Source: Candidatus Omnitrophota bacterium
GTDB taxonomy: Bacteria; Omnitrophota; Gorgyraeia; 2-01-FULL-45-10
Direction: 5' to 3'
Assembly: GCA_026387165.1 (NCBI GenBank)
Contig: JAPLMG010000114.1
Span: 1 to 38,237 of the forward strand
DNA: 38,237 bases
Under the pieces are notes generated by a model that did not search any database, was not told the DNA's origin, and saw only the letters and a list, made by a program, of their open reading frames with translations. The position numbers were made by a program, and so were the translations under genes. Of the stretch, positions 6,236-16,900 are shown one piece after another. The first letter of the stretch is position 1. Every line of letters starts with the position of its first letter.

Positions 6236-6303
6236 TGGGTGACGAAGCCCCTCGACTTCGCTCGGGACTTCGTACTGAGTTTATCGAAGTACGAAGCAAT
6301 CTC
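6236..6303. repeat. Palindromic element directly after the 2316-aa gene
   Basis: The element starts right after the TAA stop with GAGATTGCTTCGTACTTCG and contains GTACGAAG/CTTCGTAC arms plus a CCTCGACTTCGCTCGGGACTTCG block. It may shape the 3' end of the giant mRNA; no T-tract follows. Confidence 0.6.
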
Positions 6304-9300
6304 TTATGCCTTTGTGTCGATTTCGCTTATCTGCAGTCTATTAATGCGGGCCGATTCGGAGATATCGTATGGCTTGATCGGCGTAAAGACAAAGCCGCTG
6401 ACCTTTCCCTCGGCATTCTTAATGGTAGCGATCTCAATATATTCCTGATTCAACTCGGCGGGCAACTTGCCCGAACTGAGTTTGAGGGCCAGTAAACACA
6501 TCTCCAGCAATCTCGTTCCCGATGTGTCCTTAAGCTCTTTGGGATCCACGCCTATCAAAAGCGCCCTATCCTCTTTTTCTTTTAATTTGCTGAATTCGTT
6601 TGAATTGTCTTCTTTTACAATTGATTGCCCGCCCAAAACGATAATATTCGAGAACTTCGCGCCCCTATCACTCCTTTCCTTGGCCAGAATGGACGCCAGC
6701 TCATTGCCATTGCCCGATCTAAATATAAAATTGGTGAAGCCTATCCGTTTTAATTTTTCGACGAGCCGCGTTTCGAGTTCTAATTCATTTATAATTTCCT
6801 GTACACCGCCGAGATTCTTGATCCAGCCCTTCTCGAGCCCGAATATAAGCGCCTCGTCCTTCGGGAGAGCGGAGACCTTCATCATAAGCTCGTCCCAGAA
6901 GTCTCCCGCAATCTGCTTTTCGCGCTCAAGATCAGCTGCTGTCGTTTCTGCGGACGGCTCGCCGGCTGAAACTACGATATCCGGCGTTACTTCTTCGCGC
7001 GCATGAGCCGGAATACCGGAATTCTCAAACAGTCTTCTCAAAGCCGGACACTTAGATATGGAAGCTGGCGATACGTATTCGACAATACTGTGCGCGATGT
7101 ACCTGTCATAACGGCCCGTTCTCACCTTGTCCAGACAGCTGTATACATTCTTGTTGCGGTCCGTCATCGTGACACTTGTTAAGACGCCCGCGGCTTTTAA
7201 CCCGTTCACGAGCGCCGTTTCAGCCGCCGCCGCCCCGATAACATCTTTGTTCTTTACGTATGCCCTGATCAGGTCCCTGACATAAACCTCCAGCGCCGTA
7301 TGATGGATCCATGCCTGCAGCGCGGCGTCGCGATGCGCCTTGTCGACAACCAATTTCCCTCTTTCCAATTTTGTGATCATTCCTTCGCCGACTATATTGA
7401 GGAACATCCTGAGTCCAAGATATATGCCCCACCTGCCTCCGTGGTCATACTGGTCTCCCCCGGACAGGTCCATGTTTATGCCGAATTCCTGGCCATCGAT
7501 AAGCGCGATGCGCCGCAGGATGATTTCCATCCTTCTCCGGACTTCCGGCATCCTGTTGTAATCATTAAGCACGCCCCGGACAGCTTTTCCGACAAGTGCT
7601 TTATATTTTATGCTGTTAACGGCGCCGTCGAGTATTTGCGTAAGCTCTTGTTCCTGTTCTACCTTTACAAAACCCGGATTTATTGGAAGACTGCCGTGTA
7701 TATAAGCAAATCTTCCCTCTCTGTATGCCTCGACCACAAAACTATTTACCGCGGGGTGATCGTACCCTTCCCCCGCGTTGGCGGAGACCACGATCTCCGG
7801 CCTTGCGCGCGCGGTGGCTAATATTTGTTCATCGATGGCGCGCTTCTGGCCATCGAGGTCTTGGGCCCGCTTGTCTAACCGCTTGCGTATCTTTATAAGA
7901 TGTTCACGCGCTTCGCTCTCCATATTCTTTTCGATGAGATCCGTCGCCGGCGCGATATCCTTTGCCGAGAAATATTTTTCATCGACTATTCCGGCCTCAA
8001 GCCATGATCTTATTTCACCGAGGCCCTTCAGGACCATGTGGCGGTCTCTTTCCGAAAGTTTCTTTCGGCCTATGCGCATGGCGCCTGTTATTCTTTCTAT
8101 ATAATATCCGATAAGTGAACGTATCCGGCAGGTTTCCACATACTGTAGCGGGATTTTTTTGATAGTTTCTATCTTCGAAGCCAATACATCGCTCGTCTCG
8201 ATACCCTGCCAGACCTTGTGGCGCTCATCCGCGACGAGCTCCGTCAATCTGGCAAAACTTTGTAAAATTCCATCCAAACCCGCGGGTGGACTCTGCCCTA
8301 AAGAGACTTCTCTTATCCAGCCGGTTATGCCGTCTATGGTATCGCGGACATCCCTATACATGGGCTGCATCTGATATGCCCTGCCCGAATAAATATCGCG
8401 CAGCCCGAACATAATATCCCGCGCCTCATCGTATCTTTTGGCCTTTACCGCTTTCCTCGCCGCGTCAAGCCGCGACCCGGACTTGATCCATACGCCCTTA
8501 CGATATACCTCTTTTTGGCCTTCCGCGCGTTCTTTCAACAGGCGCACCTCGATGTCATAATCAGCGACTTTAAATACATATACGCGTTCGCCCTCTTCCG
8601 TCACGGTAAGATAGCGCCTTTTCTTGCCGATCACGCTTAGCCGCGCGGACCTTGCCGCAAGCTCCTCTTTAAGCCTCTGGCACGAATATATCGCGCCGTT
8701 CAATGTCTTACATACGGCGTTGCGTATCATCTTGGGCTCGGTAAGGCGCGATCTGCCCTTAGCTAATAAAATGGCCGCGAGAAGCTGATATTTCAGCCTT
8801 CTGCGGTTTGCGGTTATCAATTCCTTGTTCAACCCGAAGAGCGCTTTCCTGTCATTCCTGTCAAATGCTCTGTTTATCTTTCTGTATAATGCGTAGAGCT
8901 CCGTGTCTAACTTCGCCAGCTCCCGCTTGTAATAATCATATGGATAATAGCGCCCTGCCGGAATGGCGAGATCTATCGAACGGTAGGCCGCCTCGACTTG
9001 CCCCAGGCCCGCGACCCACTCAGCCTTAAGCGCGGACTTCTTTTCCTGATCTTCGATCCTGTTAGCTTCTTTCGCCACCCTCTCCATATTGCTATGTATG
9101 TCTATCAGCTCCCCAAGCATTCTGTTTGCCGAGGCATAATCCGCGCCCGGATCTTCTCTCGTCCTCCTATCTGACAATATATAAGGCCTTTCGTCGGCCT
9201 TCCCGCCCCGCAGCTCTCCCGGAATACTGCCGTCCGCAAACCTTAATCCTCGAGCATTGATTCCCGGCGCTCCCAGCGCGGGATCTTTTGCGCCCAGGTT

Positions 9301-12300
9301 GCCGATGGGGTTATCGTCTTCTACCCTGGCTGAATTACCGCGATCGGCGGGTTGCGGCGCGTCAGAGGCCGCGGCGAACATGTCTACCGGAAATTGCAGC
9401 ACAGGCACATGATCGCCTTTGAAGCTTTGCGCCCAACCCGATAATCTCGATAAGATATCATATTTTTCATGGAATTTTGTTGCCCCTGCCGCCAATAAAC
9501 TCTGGGCAAGCTCTTTATTCGCTATCTCCGCAATAAAAGTTCTACAGCCTAACGGCCTGGCAACGCCACAAAGTTTAGTGAATAGCTGAAGCGCTACAAG
9601 AGACCCTCTGTATTCGGGAAGGATTATCATCCTCGAAACAAGCCATTTGTCAAAACTCCCGTCGTCATTATCAATAACCAGCGGATCCCACATCGTCTGC
9701 TCCGGGATTGGCATCGCCATAACATAACCCACCAGATTATTCTGTTCGTCAAACGCCCCTATAATTGCGCGCTTCGAATAGATCCCAAGATTATTCAATA
9801 AGCTAGGTACGCTTATCCTTGCGTCTTGAGGCATGTGCTCTTCGAGCTTATGCAAGTCAGCGGCATAATTCCAAAGTTCTTCTAACGTAATCTCCCAAAC
9901 CCGCGCAAAGCGCTTCTGCGGCGCGCCTTCCCCATCTGAGTGGTAGCGCGCCGACGCATCTCCAAGCCGCGGGCGCATGCCCGGGAGCGTACTTAGCGGG
10001 CCGCCGATGTCATCTCCTTGCATATCCGCGCCGGCCATGCGGCTGGGTGACTCCCGGTGTCCGCGGCCCGCCCCTGCGATGCCTGCCGCGCTTTTCGGCG
10101 CCGGCGATGGAGATGGAGATGCGGGCGCGGGTAGGCATAGCCTGAGTTTTACGCCGGGCTCGGCCACATCGGCCGTCCTGACATCCGCGATAAAATCATA
10201 GATTGGTTTTTGCGCCCGCGGAACAAGCCTGTCTATATCCGTAGCTTCGCTGCCTAAGCCTATACTACATCCATACTGCTTGAGCGTTTTTTTAACCCAT
10301 CCAAAGTCAAAGGCCCTTAAGCTGCTTAAGGAAAAAGCCATGTCCGTGCCCCAAAATCTGTTACCTTCAAACATATTCCCGGGAATCCGGATTTTTTCAC
10401 CGTTGGCGAAACTAAAATCAAGTTGTGTTTTATCGCCGTTCGGCTTTAAAGTAATGTCGATGTTTAACGGCTGTATATCGGCGCGGGCCATTTTATCGAG
10501 CTGTCCCTGTTTCCATAAATCGTGCTCTCGCGCTGATAAAAACATATGACAGAAATAACCCATTATGGACTCTATGTCTATCTTTCGGACGCGGAATATA
10601 ACGGGTCTTGAGAGTCTATTTTTAAACGTGAAACGAGTCTTCAGTTTCCGCGCCGGCACATTCATCACTGCCGTTATATTTTGCAGGGCGGGCGCCAGGT
10701 CGATATCTTCAAGATCGCCCTTGCCGCTTAAAACTTCTTCTATCCTGGCCTTGTACCGTTCGGCTTTAGTTTGCTGCGATAGGTGGAGACGCGCCAGTAG
10801 ACGATATTGAAGCAGGGACAGATATAGATCCCGGCTGCGTATATAGTCTCGCGCAGCCATCGCGAGCTTATACTCTCTAAGCATGTCGTCGTATTTCGTA
10901 TCGATTAAGAGGTCTTTAAATAAGTGCTCCTGCCCCTTGTCCAGACCACAAGACTGGTAATGATGGTCCTGAATCTCAACAAGCCTTTTATCTATTTCGG
11001 AAGGCTTTGGCATTTCTGTAAAGGCACGGGATGGGTCTCCGGGGTCTTCTATTTTCTGCAGGCCTATATAAATCCGCAGGTCATCGGTATCGGTAAGCTC
11101 GACTCTTAGATTCGATCTTGCCTGAATAAGTTGCAAAAATTCCTCTCTCATTTTTCCTTTGTCGCGTTTACCCGCGAATAAACTGATAAAGAACCTGCCG
11201 CCTGTAAAAAACGCGTCATTGCTAAGGAAATCAAAAAAGTTTTCCCTGCCCGCCGCGTCGAAGTCCTGAATAACGTCAATTGCGACAGCCTTGTTGAACC
11301 GTGTTTGGAAATGCTTGCCGTCCCACCCGCTGCCGCATTCTAAGGAATTGCGGCATAGTTTTTGCGTGAGACTGTCCAAAGTTATTTTATCGGAGAGATC
11401 CTTCTGCCAAACCCTTAATCCATTATTGCGGGCTGTTTTGACCATGACATCGGAAATATCATACCCCCAGAAATGGAATGGCGCGACAGTCCAGGAGTTC
11501 GGCTGAAGACGCGATCCGAAATACCCCAGGCACCTGCCCATGCCGCATCCTAGATCAACACAGCTATCGTCTTCGTTTAACTTTAGAAAATCTATAGCCC
11601 TGTCAAAAACGGCAAAGGGCGTTTTATTGACATCATAAGGGCTTGTTATCCCGGTTCCTTTGGCTATTACAAACTCCGGGGAATAGCGTCTTATAAAATC
11701 CAGCTTTGGGAGAATGATCCCTAAAGCTTTTTCTGAAAGGTGATTTAAAGGAGTGGTTGCTATATAAAAACCCATCATGGCGCCATCCCATCCTACAGAG
11801 GTAAGTTTTCCGTCATCTGCCAGGCCAAAATATTGATCGCTGGAATGGAAAAACTGGTCGACCATCTCCTTCAAAAGGCTCCTGAACTCCACCGCCGCTT
11901 CTATACCATAAGATCTCAGCCTGTTGTTTTCGTCATCGATCAGAGCAAGCGCCTCCGCGTAGGCGATCGTATTAAGAACTCCTGCTACGTCTGTGTATTC
12001 ACCGCCCTTTTCGATGGTAAGGCCCGCGTTTCTCAGCACATTCTTAAGTCTTGTAAAAAATTCACCAAGGCATACAGGATCCCCGTCTTTCAGAAGATCC
12101 GCCAGCGCTGCGCTTAACGGCTCCCAAAATGCTTTATCCGCACGTCTCGTATAGCCCGCCCGCGACCAATGCCCAATACCGCCTGCGGCCAGCGTACCAA
12201 TATCACGCTGATGATAAAAACTTGTGATATGCGCCCTATAACCATGCTTATCGTTCTTAAATCCGCCCTTTATAAATTTAATGAGTTTTTCAACTTGAGC

Positions 12301-13254
12301 GGTAATCTTCGTTTTGTCTCCCTGCCTTTCTTGCCTAGTCTTTGCGGCATTGGCGCTTCTTCCCTGATTCACCGCGCATTCTATCTTCTCTGAAAATAAA
12401 GGATTAAAATCATAATCGTCGTAATTAACCCTGACAGATCCGTCTTTTTTTAATGTAGCTATAACGCCTCGTAAGCGATCGTCTTCGTAGCGCCGGGACG
12501 CATGGAGATAAATATTTTTACGGGCAACGCCTTGTTTTTCAATATATGAGGCCAGATCGGATAAATATATTTCCTGAAAATACCCTCCCCCCGGATTATG
12601 CGTGTCTTCCGGCCCCCTTATAATAAGAAATTGATTTCCTGGTTTTATATATTTTTTAATTTTCGTCAAGTCGGCCCAGCAGAATTGACCGGTATTAAGA
12701 TGAGAAAAGCTGAGAGGGCTGCCTTCCTTATCGAATATTATCAGCGCAGCGCAGGTTGCAAGCAGTGCATAATATTCATGTCCCGGACTGACTTTATATG
12801 AGCTGCCGCCATGAACGGCATCGCCTTCACGCCAGCCGATAGTTTTTTTGAGACTGCTGACGCGGAATTTATTTTCCGGCGCGCCGCGCCCTGGTTTGGA
12901 TTCGTCTTTTTTCGGGTCCTCGAGGATGGCGTAGCGGCCGTCGCCCCTCGACAGGCTCGGGACTTCGCCGGTCGGGATGCGTGTTTCGAAAATTCCGCTG
13001 ACACCGTCTATCTTATCTACTTCCTTCAGCGAATTCGGCCTTTGCCCGGGCAGATAATAGTCCAGGATCTGTTCTTCGCCTGAATCTTTTCGCGTGTACG
13101 GCAGGCAGACGGCATTGCCGTCCCAGCGCATCTTTTCGAAATGGAACCTTTCGAAATTTATATGGGGCAATTGTGTTTTGATGGCGTCGATCAATTTTTC
13201 GAGCTGCTCTTTTTTAAATAGTTCTAATTCTTCCTCTAATTTGTTATCGCTCAC
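6304..13254 (-). CDS. Giant multidomain protein: possible CheD-like, SAM-methyltransferase and GNAT domains
   Basis: This 2316-aa protein is not recognised as a named family. In order: residues ~160-290 have 'YALLATCAALIIFDKEG...FSHL', which resembles the Cys-His core of CheD-type deamidases (weak inference). A class I methyltransferase has its SAM loop VDLGCGMGRC near 565. A Pro/Ala-rich linker lies at ~1040-1070. A GNAT acetyltransferase spans ~1118-1290, with VSRMIILPEYRGSLVALQLF. A long, mostly helical region of unknown function follows, then a C-terminal domain (about 2150-2316) with IIVLGGQSIV and LLIGVD. The start used is GTG at 13252-13254, with no clear ribosome binding site. The frame is open upstream for 24 codons to a TAA, and beyond that lies the 126-aa signal-peptide ORF in the same frame. 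I suspect this is the body of one exported giant protein cut by a nonsense codon. Confidence 0.7.
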   Translation of the reverse strand: MSDNKLEEELELFKKEQLEKLIDAIKTQLPHINFERFHFEKMRWDGNAVCLPYTRKDSGEEQILDYYLPGQRPNSLKEVDKIDGVSGIFETRIPTGEVPSLSRGDGRYAILEDPKKDESKPGRGAPENKFRVSSLKKTIGWREGDAVHGGSSYKVSPGHEYYALLATCAALIIFDKEGSPLSFSHLNTGQFCWADLTKIKKYIKPGNQFLIIRGPEDTHNPGGGYFQEIYLSDLASYIEKQGVARKNIYLHASRRYEDDRLRGVIATLKKDGSVRVNYDDYDFNPLFSEKIECAVNQGRSANAAKTRQERQGDKTKITAQVEKLIKFIKGGFKNDKHGYRAHITSFYHQRDIGTLAAGGIGHWSRAGYTRRADKAFWEPLSAALADLLKDGDPVCLGEFFTRLKNVLRNAGLTIEKGGEYTDVAGVLNTIAYAEALALIDDENNRLRSYGIEAAVEFRSLLKEMVDQFFHSSDQYFGLADDGKLTSVGWDGAMMGFYIATTPLNHLSEKALGIILPKLDFIRRYSPEFVIAKGTGITSPYDVNKTPFAVFDRAIDFLKLNEDDSCVDLGCGMGRCLGYFGSRLQPNSWTVAPFHFWGYDISDVMVKTARNNGLRVWQKDLSDKITLDSLTQKLCRNSLECGSGWDGKHFQTRFNKAVAIDVIQDFDAAGRENFFDFLSNDAFFTGGRFFISLFAGKRDKGKMREEFLQLIQARSNLRVELTDTDDLRIYIGLQKIEDPGDPSRAFTEMPKPSEIDKRLVEIQDHHYQSCGLDKGQEHLFKDLLIDTKYDDMLREYKLAMAARDYIRSRDLYLSLLQYRLLARLHLSQQTKAERYKARIEEVLSGKGDLEDIDLAPALQNITAVMNVPARKLKTRFTFKNRLSRPVIFRVRKIDIESIMGYFCHMFLSAREHDLWKQGQLDKMARADIQPLNIDITLKPNGDKTQLDFSFANGEKIRIPGNMFEGNRFWGTDMAFSLSSLRAFDFGWVKKTLKQYGCSIGLGSEATDIDRLVPRAQKPIYDFIADVRTADVAEPGVKLRLCLPAPASPSPSPAPKSAAGIAGAGRGHRESPSRMAGADMQGDDIGGPLSTLPGMRPRLGDASARYHSDGEGAPQKRFARVWEITLEELWNYAADLHKLEEHMPQDARISVPSLLNNLGIYSKRAIIGAFDEQNNLVGYVMAMPIPEQTMWDPLVIDNDDGSFDKWLVSRMIILPEYRGSLVALQLFTKLCGVARPLGCRTFIAEIANKELAQSLLAAGATKFHEKYDILSRLSGWAQSFKGDHVPVLQFPVDMFAAASDAPQPADRGNSARVEDDNPIGNLGAKDPALGAPGINARGLRFADGSIPGELRGGKADERPYILSDRRTREDPGADYASANRMLGELIDIHSNMERVAKEANRIEDQEKKSALKAEWVAGLGQVEAAYRSIDLAIPAGRYYPYDYYKRELAKLDTELYALYRKINRAFDRNDRKALFGLNKELITANRRRLKYQLLAAILLAKGRSRLTEPKMIRNAVCKTLNGAIYSCQRLKEELAARSARLSVIGKKRRYLTVTEEGERVYVFKVADYDIEVRLLKERAEGQKEVYRKGVWIKSGSRLDAARKAVKAKRYDEARDIMFGLRDIYSGRAYQMQPMYRDVRDTIDGITGWIREVSLGQSPPAGLDGILQSFARLTELVADERHKVWQGIETSDVLASKIETIKKIPLQYVETCRIRSLIGYYIERITGAMRIGRKKLSERDRHMVLKGLGEIRSWLEAGIVDEKYFSAKDIAPATDLIEKNMESEAREHLIKIRKRLDKRAQDLDGQKRAIDEQILATARARPEIVVSANAGEGYDHPAVNSFVVEAYREGRFAYIHGSLPINPGFVKVEQEQELTQILDGAVNSIKYKALVGKAVRGVLNDYNRMPEVRRRMEIILRRIALIDGQEFGINMDLSGGDQYDHGGRWGIYLGLRMFLNIVGEGMITKLERGKLVVDKAHRDAALQAWIHHTALEVYVRDLIRAYVKNKDVIGAAAAETALVNGLKAAGVLTSVTMTDRNKNVYSCLDKVRTGRYDRYIAHSIVEYVSPASISKCPALRRLFENSGIPAHAREEVTPDIVVSAGEPSAETTAADLEREKQIAGDFWDELMMKVSALPKDEALIFGLEKGWIKNLGGVQEIINELELETRLVEKLKRIGFTNFIFRSGNGNELASILAKERSDRGAKFSNIIVLGGQSIVKEDNSNEFSKLKEKEDRALLIGVDPKELKDTSGTRLLEMCLLALKLSSGKLPAELNQEYIEIATIKNAEGKVSGFVFTPIKPYDISESARINRLQISEIDTKA
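12941..12972. repeat. Short in-frame palindromic fragment (CCCTCGACAGGCTCGGGAC)
   Basis: The block is read as GEVPSLSRGD at about residues 95-105 of the 2316-aa product. The same CTCGA...TCGGGACTTCG vocabulary appears at 6248-6272. It is probably a truncated copy of the dispersed family. Confidence 0.45.
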
Positions 13255-13326
13255 GTCGAGTCTTTTCAGCTCGGCCAGTCTGGCTCCAAATTTCTCAATA
13301 CGCAGCTCCAGATATTTATTAGCAAA

Positions 13327-13707
13327 TTAGCTGGCTAGCAAATTCAGGCACACGAACGCGTCATCTTCCGGTAGGTTCTCGGGCCCTTTTCCAAAAATTG
13401 AATCTTTTTTTGGAATTTCATGAATAACGTATCGACCGTTTTTCACTTCGAGCCAGACTATGGGTTTGAGCGGCGAGGTTGGGGCGAGGGTGGAGATTGC
13501 GGAGCCTGTTGCGAGCCCGTCTTTGAGATTGCTTCGGCTGACTTCGTCAGCCTCGCAATGACGGGCGAAGCAAGCGGCTTTCGGCCTCCTCGCAATGATG
13601 GAGGCGTCGAGCGCGAAGGCGAGGTCGCTATATACCATTAGGCACACGAGTGCCAATGATATAATCCTGGACAATATGTTGTGTCTCTCTTTGTATTGGT
13701 TTAACAT
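13327..13707 (-). CDS. Signal-peptide ORF, probable N-terminal fragment of the 2316-aa protein
   Basis: This 126-aa ORF has an N-terminal signal peptide (basic start, hydrophobic residues ~12-31, SDLAFA cleavage site after ~32). Residues ~37-62 (RRPKAACFARHCEADEVSRS region) are encoded by a palindromic element. The rest (IVWLEVKNGRYVIHEIPKKD...DAFVCLNLLAS) looks like an ordinary domain start. It ends in TAA, after which the same frame reads FANKYLELRIEKFGARLAEL and runs into the 2316-aa ORF. A direct repeat AATTTGCTA flanks the stop codon. A good promoter lies just upstream (13725-13752), with a leader of only ~11 bases and no Shine-Dalgarno sequence. It is either a real small exported protein or, more likely, the 5' part of a nonsense-interrupted gene. 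Confidence 0.6.
   Translation of the reverse strand: MLNQYKERHNILSRIISLALVCLMVYSDLAFALDASIIARRPKAACFARHCEADEVSRSNLKDGLATGSAISTLAPTSPLKPIVWLEVKNGRYVIHEIPKKDSIFGKGPENLPEDDAFVCLNLLAS
13524..13606. repeat. Double palindromic element inside the signal-peptide ORF
   Basis: GAGATTGCTTCGG, CTGACTTCGTCAG and CCTCGCAATGACGG follow one another, and then a second partial copy ends in CCTCCTCGCAATGATGG. The whole block stays in frame. Confidence 0.75.
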
Positions 13708-13724
13708 ATGAACAATGTATGGAG

Positions 13725-13752
13725 ATTATACCATATTGTCTTGCTAAATCAA
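13725..13752 (-). promoter_or_regulatory. Promoter of the split exported gene
   Basis: Minus strand: TTGATT (13752-13747), a 16-base spacer and a perfect TATAAT (13730-13725) with TGG before it. The predicted start is near 13718, about 11 bases before the ATG at 13707. Confidence 0.7.
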
Positions 13753-13803
13753 CAAAAAGATAGTACCTTTTTTCATTCCTAACAAATGAATCGGATCGTA
13801 ATA

Positions 13804-13922
13804 GATCAGCGTTAAACTACTCCTCTGTCATTCTGAGGGCGAAGCCCGAAGAATCTAATGAATAGATCCTTCGCCCTTCGGGCTCAGGATGACAGGAGCG
13901 GATGATCTTCTTTACGCTGATC
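13804..13922. repeat. 119-base imperfect palindrome between the two giant genes
   Basis: The outer arms GATCAGCGTTAAA and TTTACGCTGATC enclose the inner arms CTCCTCTGTCATTCTGAGGG...AATCTA and TAGATCCTTCG...GGATGACAGGAG. The core matches the element at 287-367. It follows the stop codon of the 3758-aa gene by about 30 bases and would form a very stable RNA hairpin. It may act in termination or mRNA protection, though no U-tract follows. Confidence 0.75.
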
Positions 13923-13949
13923 CATCACATCGGGTCATATTGGCGGGTC

Positions 13950-16900
13950 TTACAGCGCTGTGGCGACGGCTTCCCATGCTCTGCGCTGGTCATCTACTGT
14001 CTGCCAGTCGATGCGGCGGATCCTGAGGACTGTTTTAAAGAGTTCATTTATAATAGCGCGCGGGTCTATGTTATTATCGGCATCGACCATCGCCGCGATA
14101 AGATTTAAGAGCTCCTGGGACGGTTGGGTCTTTTCATCCTTTTCCATACTGCGCACATATTCCAGGATCTCGAACCCGAGCCCGAACTGCGTCACAAGGT
14201 CCGGATTGGCTCCCTGCTCGATCTTCTGTATCTTTATCGACGCGTCAGGCGCATCGATATTAATACCATTGGCCCTGAAATAATCCTTCGCCATATCGAA
14301 ATATTTATGCAGGTCTTCCGGCAAGAGTACCAGCGCCCTGGGCTCCTTATTTGCCGGATCTCTTACAGATTTTATTATGCGGTCGATGAATTCTTTCAGT
14401 TCTTCCCAACTGTTAATGCCTTCTCCGATAATCGATTGCGCATATAATTTATATGGATATTGCTCCAGCCTGCCCCTGATTTCCTGTATCGGCCGGCGCG
14501 CTCCGTTCGATTCGCCGGCGCCGGCTATCTGTACGACTATATTCACATGCTCTGTCTTGTCGATAGTGCCTAATCCGTCGACCATCACAGCGGTCCTGAG
14601 CGCCATCTCGAGCTCGTTTCTCATCGGCTGTTCAAGGGCCCGGATATCGGAAAGGATAGCGTGTATGGCATCGGGGCCCTTTGATACTTCGTCAGGCTCA
14701 GTATCAACCCTGAGCTTTTGCCGAAGGGTTGATTTGTCATCGCCGACAAGAGCCGCCATCTTTTCCTTCATCTCCTTCACAAGCGCCGCGCGGTCGATCG
14801 CGGGCTCCTCTGTTAACGGAACCGGCTCATCTATCACCGGTTTAATTGAAAATTCGCTGACCTTGGGGTATACAAATGAAGTTTTCGGGCGCGGCCTATG
14901 CAGCTCTTCGACATATCTGTAGATCCTGCGAAAGATCTGCGCGGCCGCTTCGGCTTCGGACTTTCTTTTGACCGCTTCGGACATCTCTAAATTATCCTTT
15001 ACGCTGACAGGCAGCCTGGATGTGGCGTTCGTAAGCGTCCCTTTGAAAGAATTGCTGGAGCTCTCCCATCCGAAATCCCCTATCATTATAAGCTTCTGCT
15101 GCGCTCTTGAGAGCGCGACAACGAGACGGTTCATGTTCGCGAGAAAACCTATGTCATTACTGCCATTACTCACCACGAACGGATATATTACTACCTTGTT
15201 CTCTCCTCCCTGGAACGAATCTATCGTCTTTATATCAAGAAGGTCGTCCTCTTCGTCGAATGTTCGAAGTTCCTCAAGCGCTTTTTGCGGAAGTTCGTGG
15301 CTGTCTATAAGCTCTTGTATGAAGCCCTTTAATGCCGACTCTACTCTGGCTCTCATCTCTTTGTACGGAGTGACTACTGTAATATCCTTTACGCTGTAAA
15401 GTCTGCCTTTATCATTTCTGATGGCAAGCATCTTTCCGAACCATGCTACTACCATGTCGATTTCGTACTCATTGTAACGCGACCTGCCCTGTTCTTCTTT
15501 TCTTTCAATGGCGCCTTTTTTCCCGTGCGTATCGTAGATCACGACGGTATCACGCGATAATTTTTTGTTCGGTTTGCCCGGCACGAGCTGACCATCGTAA
15601 AATATGTTGAGCATGTTGACTATGGCCCAGTGAGAACGCCTGTTTATGTCGAGAAAGTGCTTATCTATATTCTCCCTGTATAGGTCCCTCCGCCATAGTT
15701 TTTCAAACGGAGAAACGCCGTAATCATGCACCCTGACAGGGTGAAACACATCGTTAAGCCTTGCTCTTGCTTTTGCCCGCTCCGGCTCTGTAGGTTTTGT
15801 ATCGGCGAGCTCTCTTTTACACTCGCTTATCTTTGCATTAGTAACGCCGTGAGGCCTCAGCTGCTTATGGTCCCCGACCAGGACTATCTTTACGTTTTTA
15901 CCCGCGTCGAGATACTTGAGAGCTGCCAAGACCTGCGGCAATGTGGCTCTCGCCGCTTCATCTATCACTATCACGTCATACTTCAGGAAAAATCTGTCAT
16001 CTTTACTCAGGCTCCTGATGTCATTATCTATCATAAATCCTTCGAGCGTGCCGAGCACCAGATAGCCGGTTCCTTTTTCCCGGTAATCATCCTGAAATTT
16101 TCTAAGTATATTGCGCTTATCTTCCCATATCTTCATTATGTCATCCGCTATCTTTTCATCTCTGCTCGCTACTCTCGCGAATGTCACGCCCGCCGCGGCA
16201 AGCCTGCGGCCTATGGCATCCACCGCGGGATGAGACGGAGATAGATTGAGCACCCTCATGCCTTTGCCCGTCTCGTCCTTTACCGCGTCGAGAAGGAGCT
16301 GCCTGTCGCATTCGACGATACAGGTTGTCTTCCCTGTGCCCGGAGGCCCCTGGCACAGCGTAAGCGGGGCGCTTAAGTCCACGGCGTTATATATGAATCT
16401 TCTCTGTTTTTCGGCTTTAGGGTCGGAGAAACTCCTGTAAAGGAGAGGCAGCTCGCGGCCTCCGAGAGAGACTGACGGCCTTAAACCAAGTATCATATCG
16501 CATTCTCTTGACAGCGTAAGCGGATCGTCGCCGATTTTGGATGTCATGTTATCCGATATACTGAGTTTTAACCTGTTTAATGTGTCGGAGACCGCCTCGA
16601 ATTGAAGCCTAAGAGGTATGTTGGGAAGAAGCCTCATCGTCCCGGATTTGGGCAACTGGCTCAATATAGTCGCGATCCTGTCCCTTTGCCGCTCGATGAT
16701 CCGGAACCTCACGGAGCCGCCGTCGTTTTCATTTAATTCAACCACCTCAAACTGTATATTGTCTTTCTGCCCGGAGCTGTCGAGCATGACAAAAGTATCT
16801 CCCGGCGAGAATATATCCCGTATGCGCATTCCGGCCATGTTCTTTATGTTTGACCTTCTCAAAGAAAATCCCATATTAGATTCGGTTATAGTAATCCCTT

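Noticed and set aside
13327..13329. TAA as a recoded sense codon
   Set aside because: Other genes here end in TAA (the 2316-aa gene and the STAS-like gene), so reassignment of TAA is excluded; nonsense mutation, read-through or error remain.
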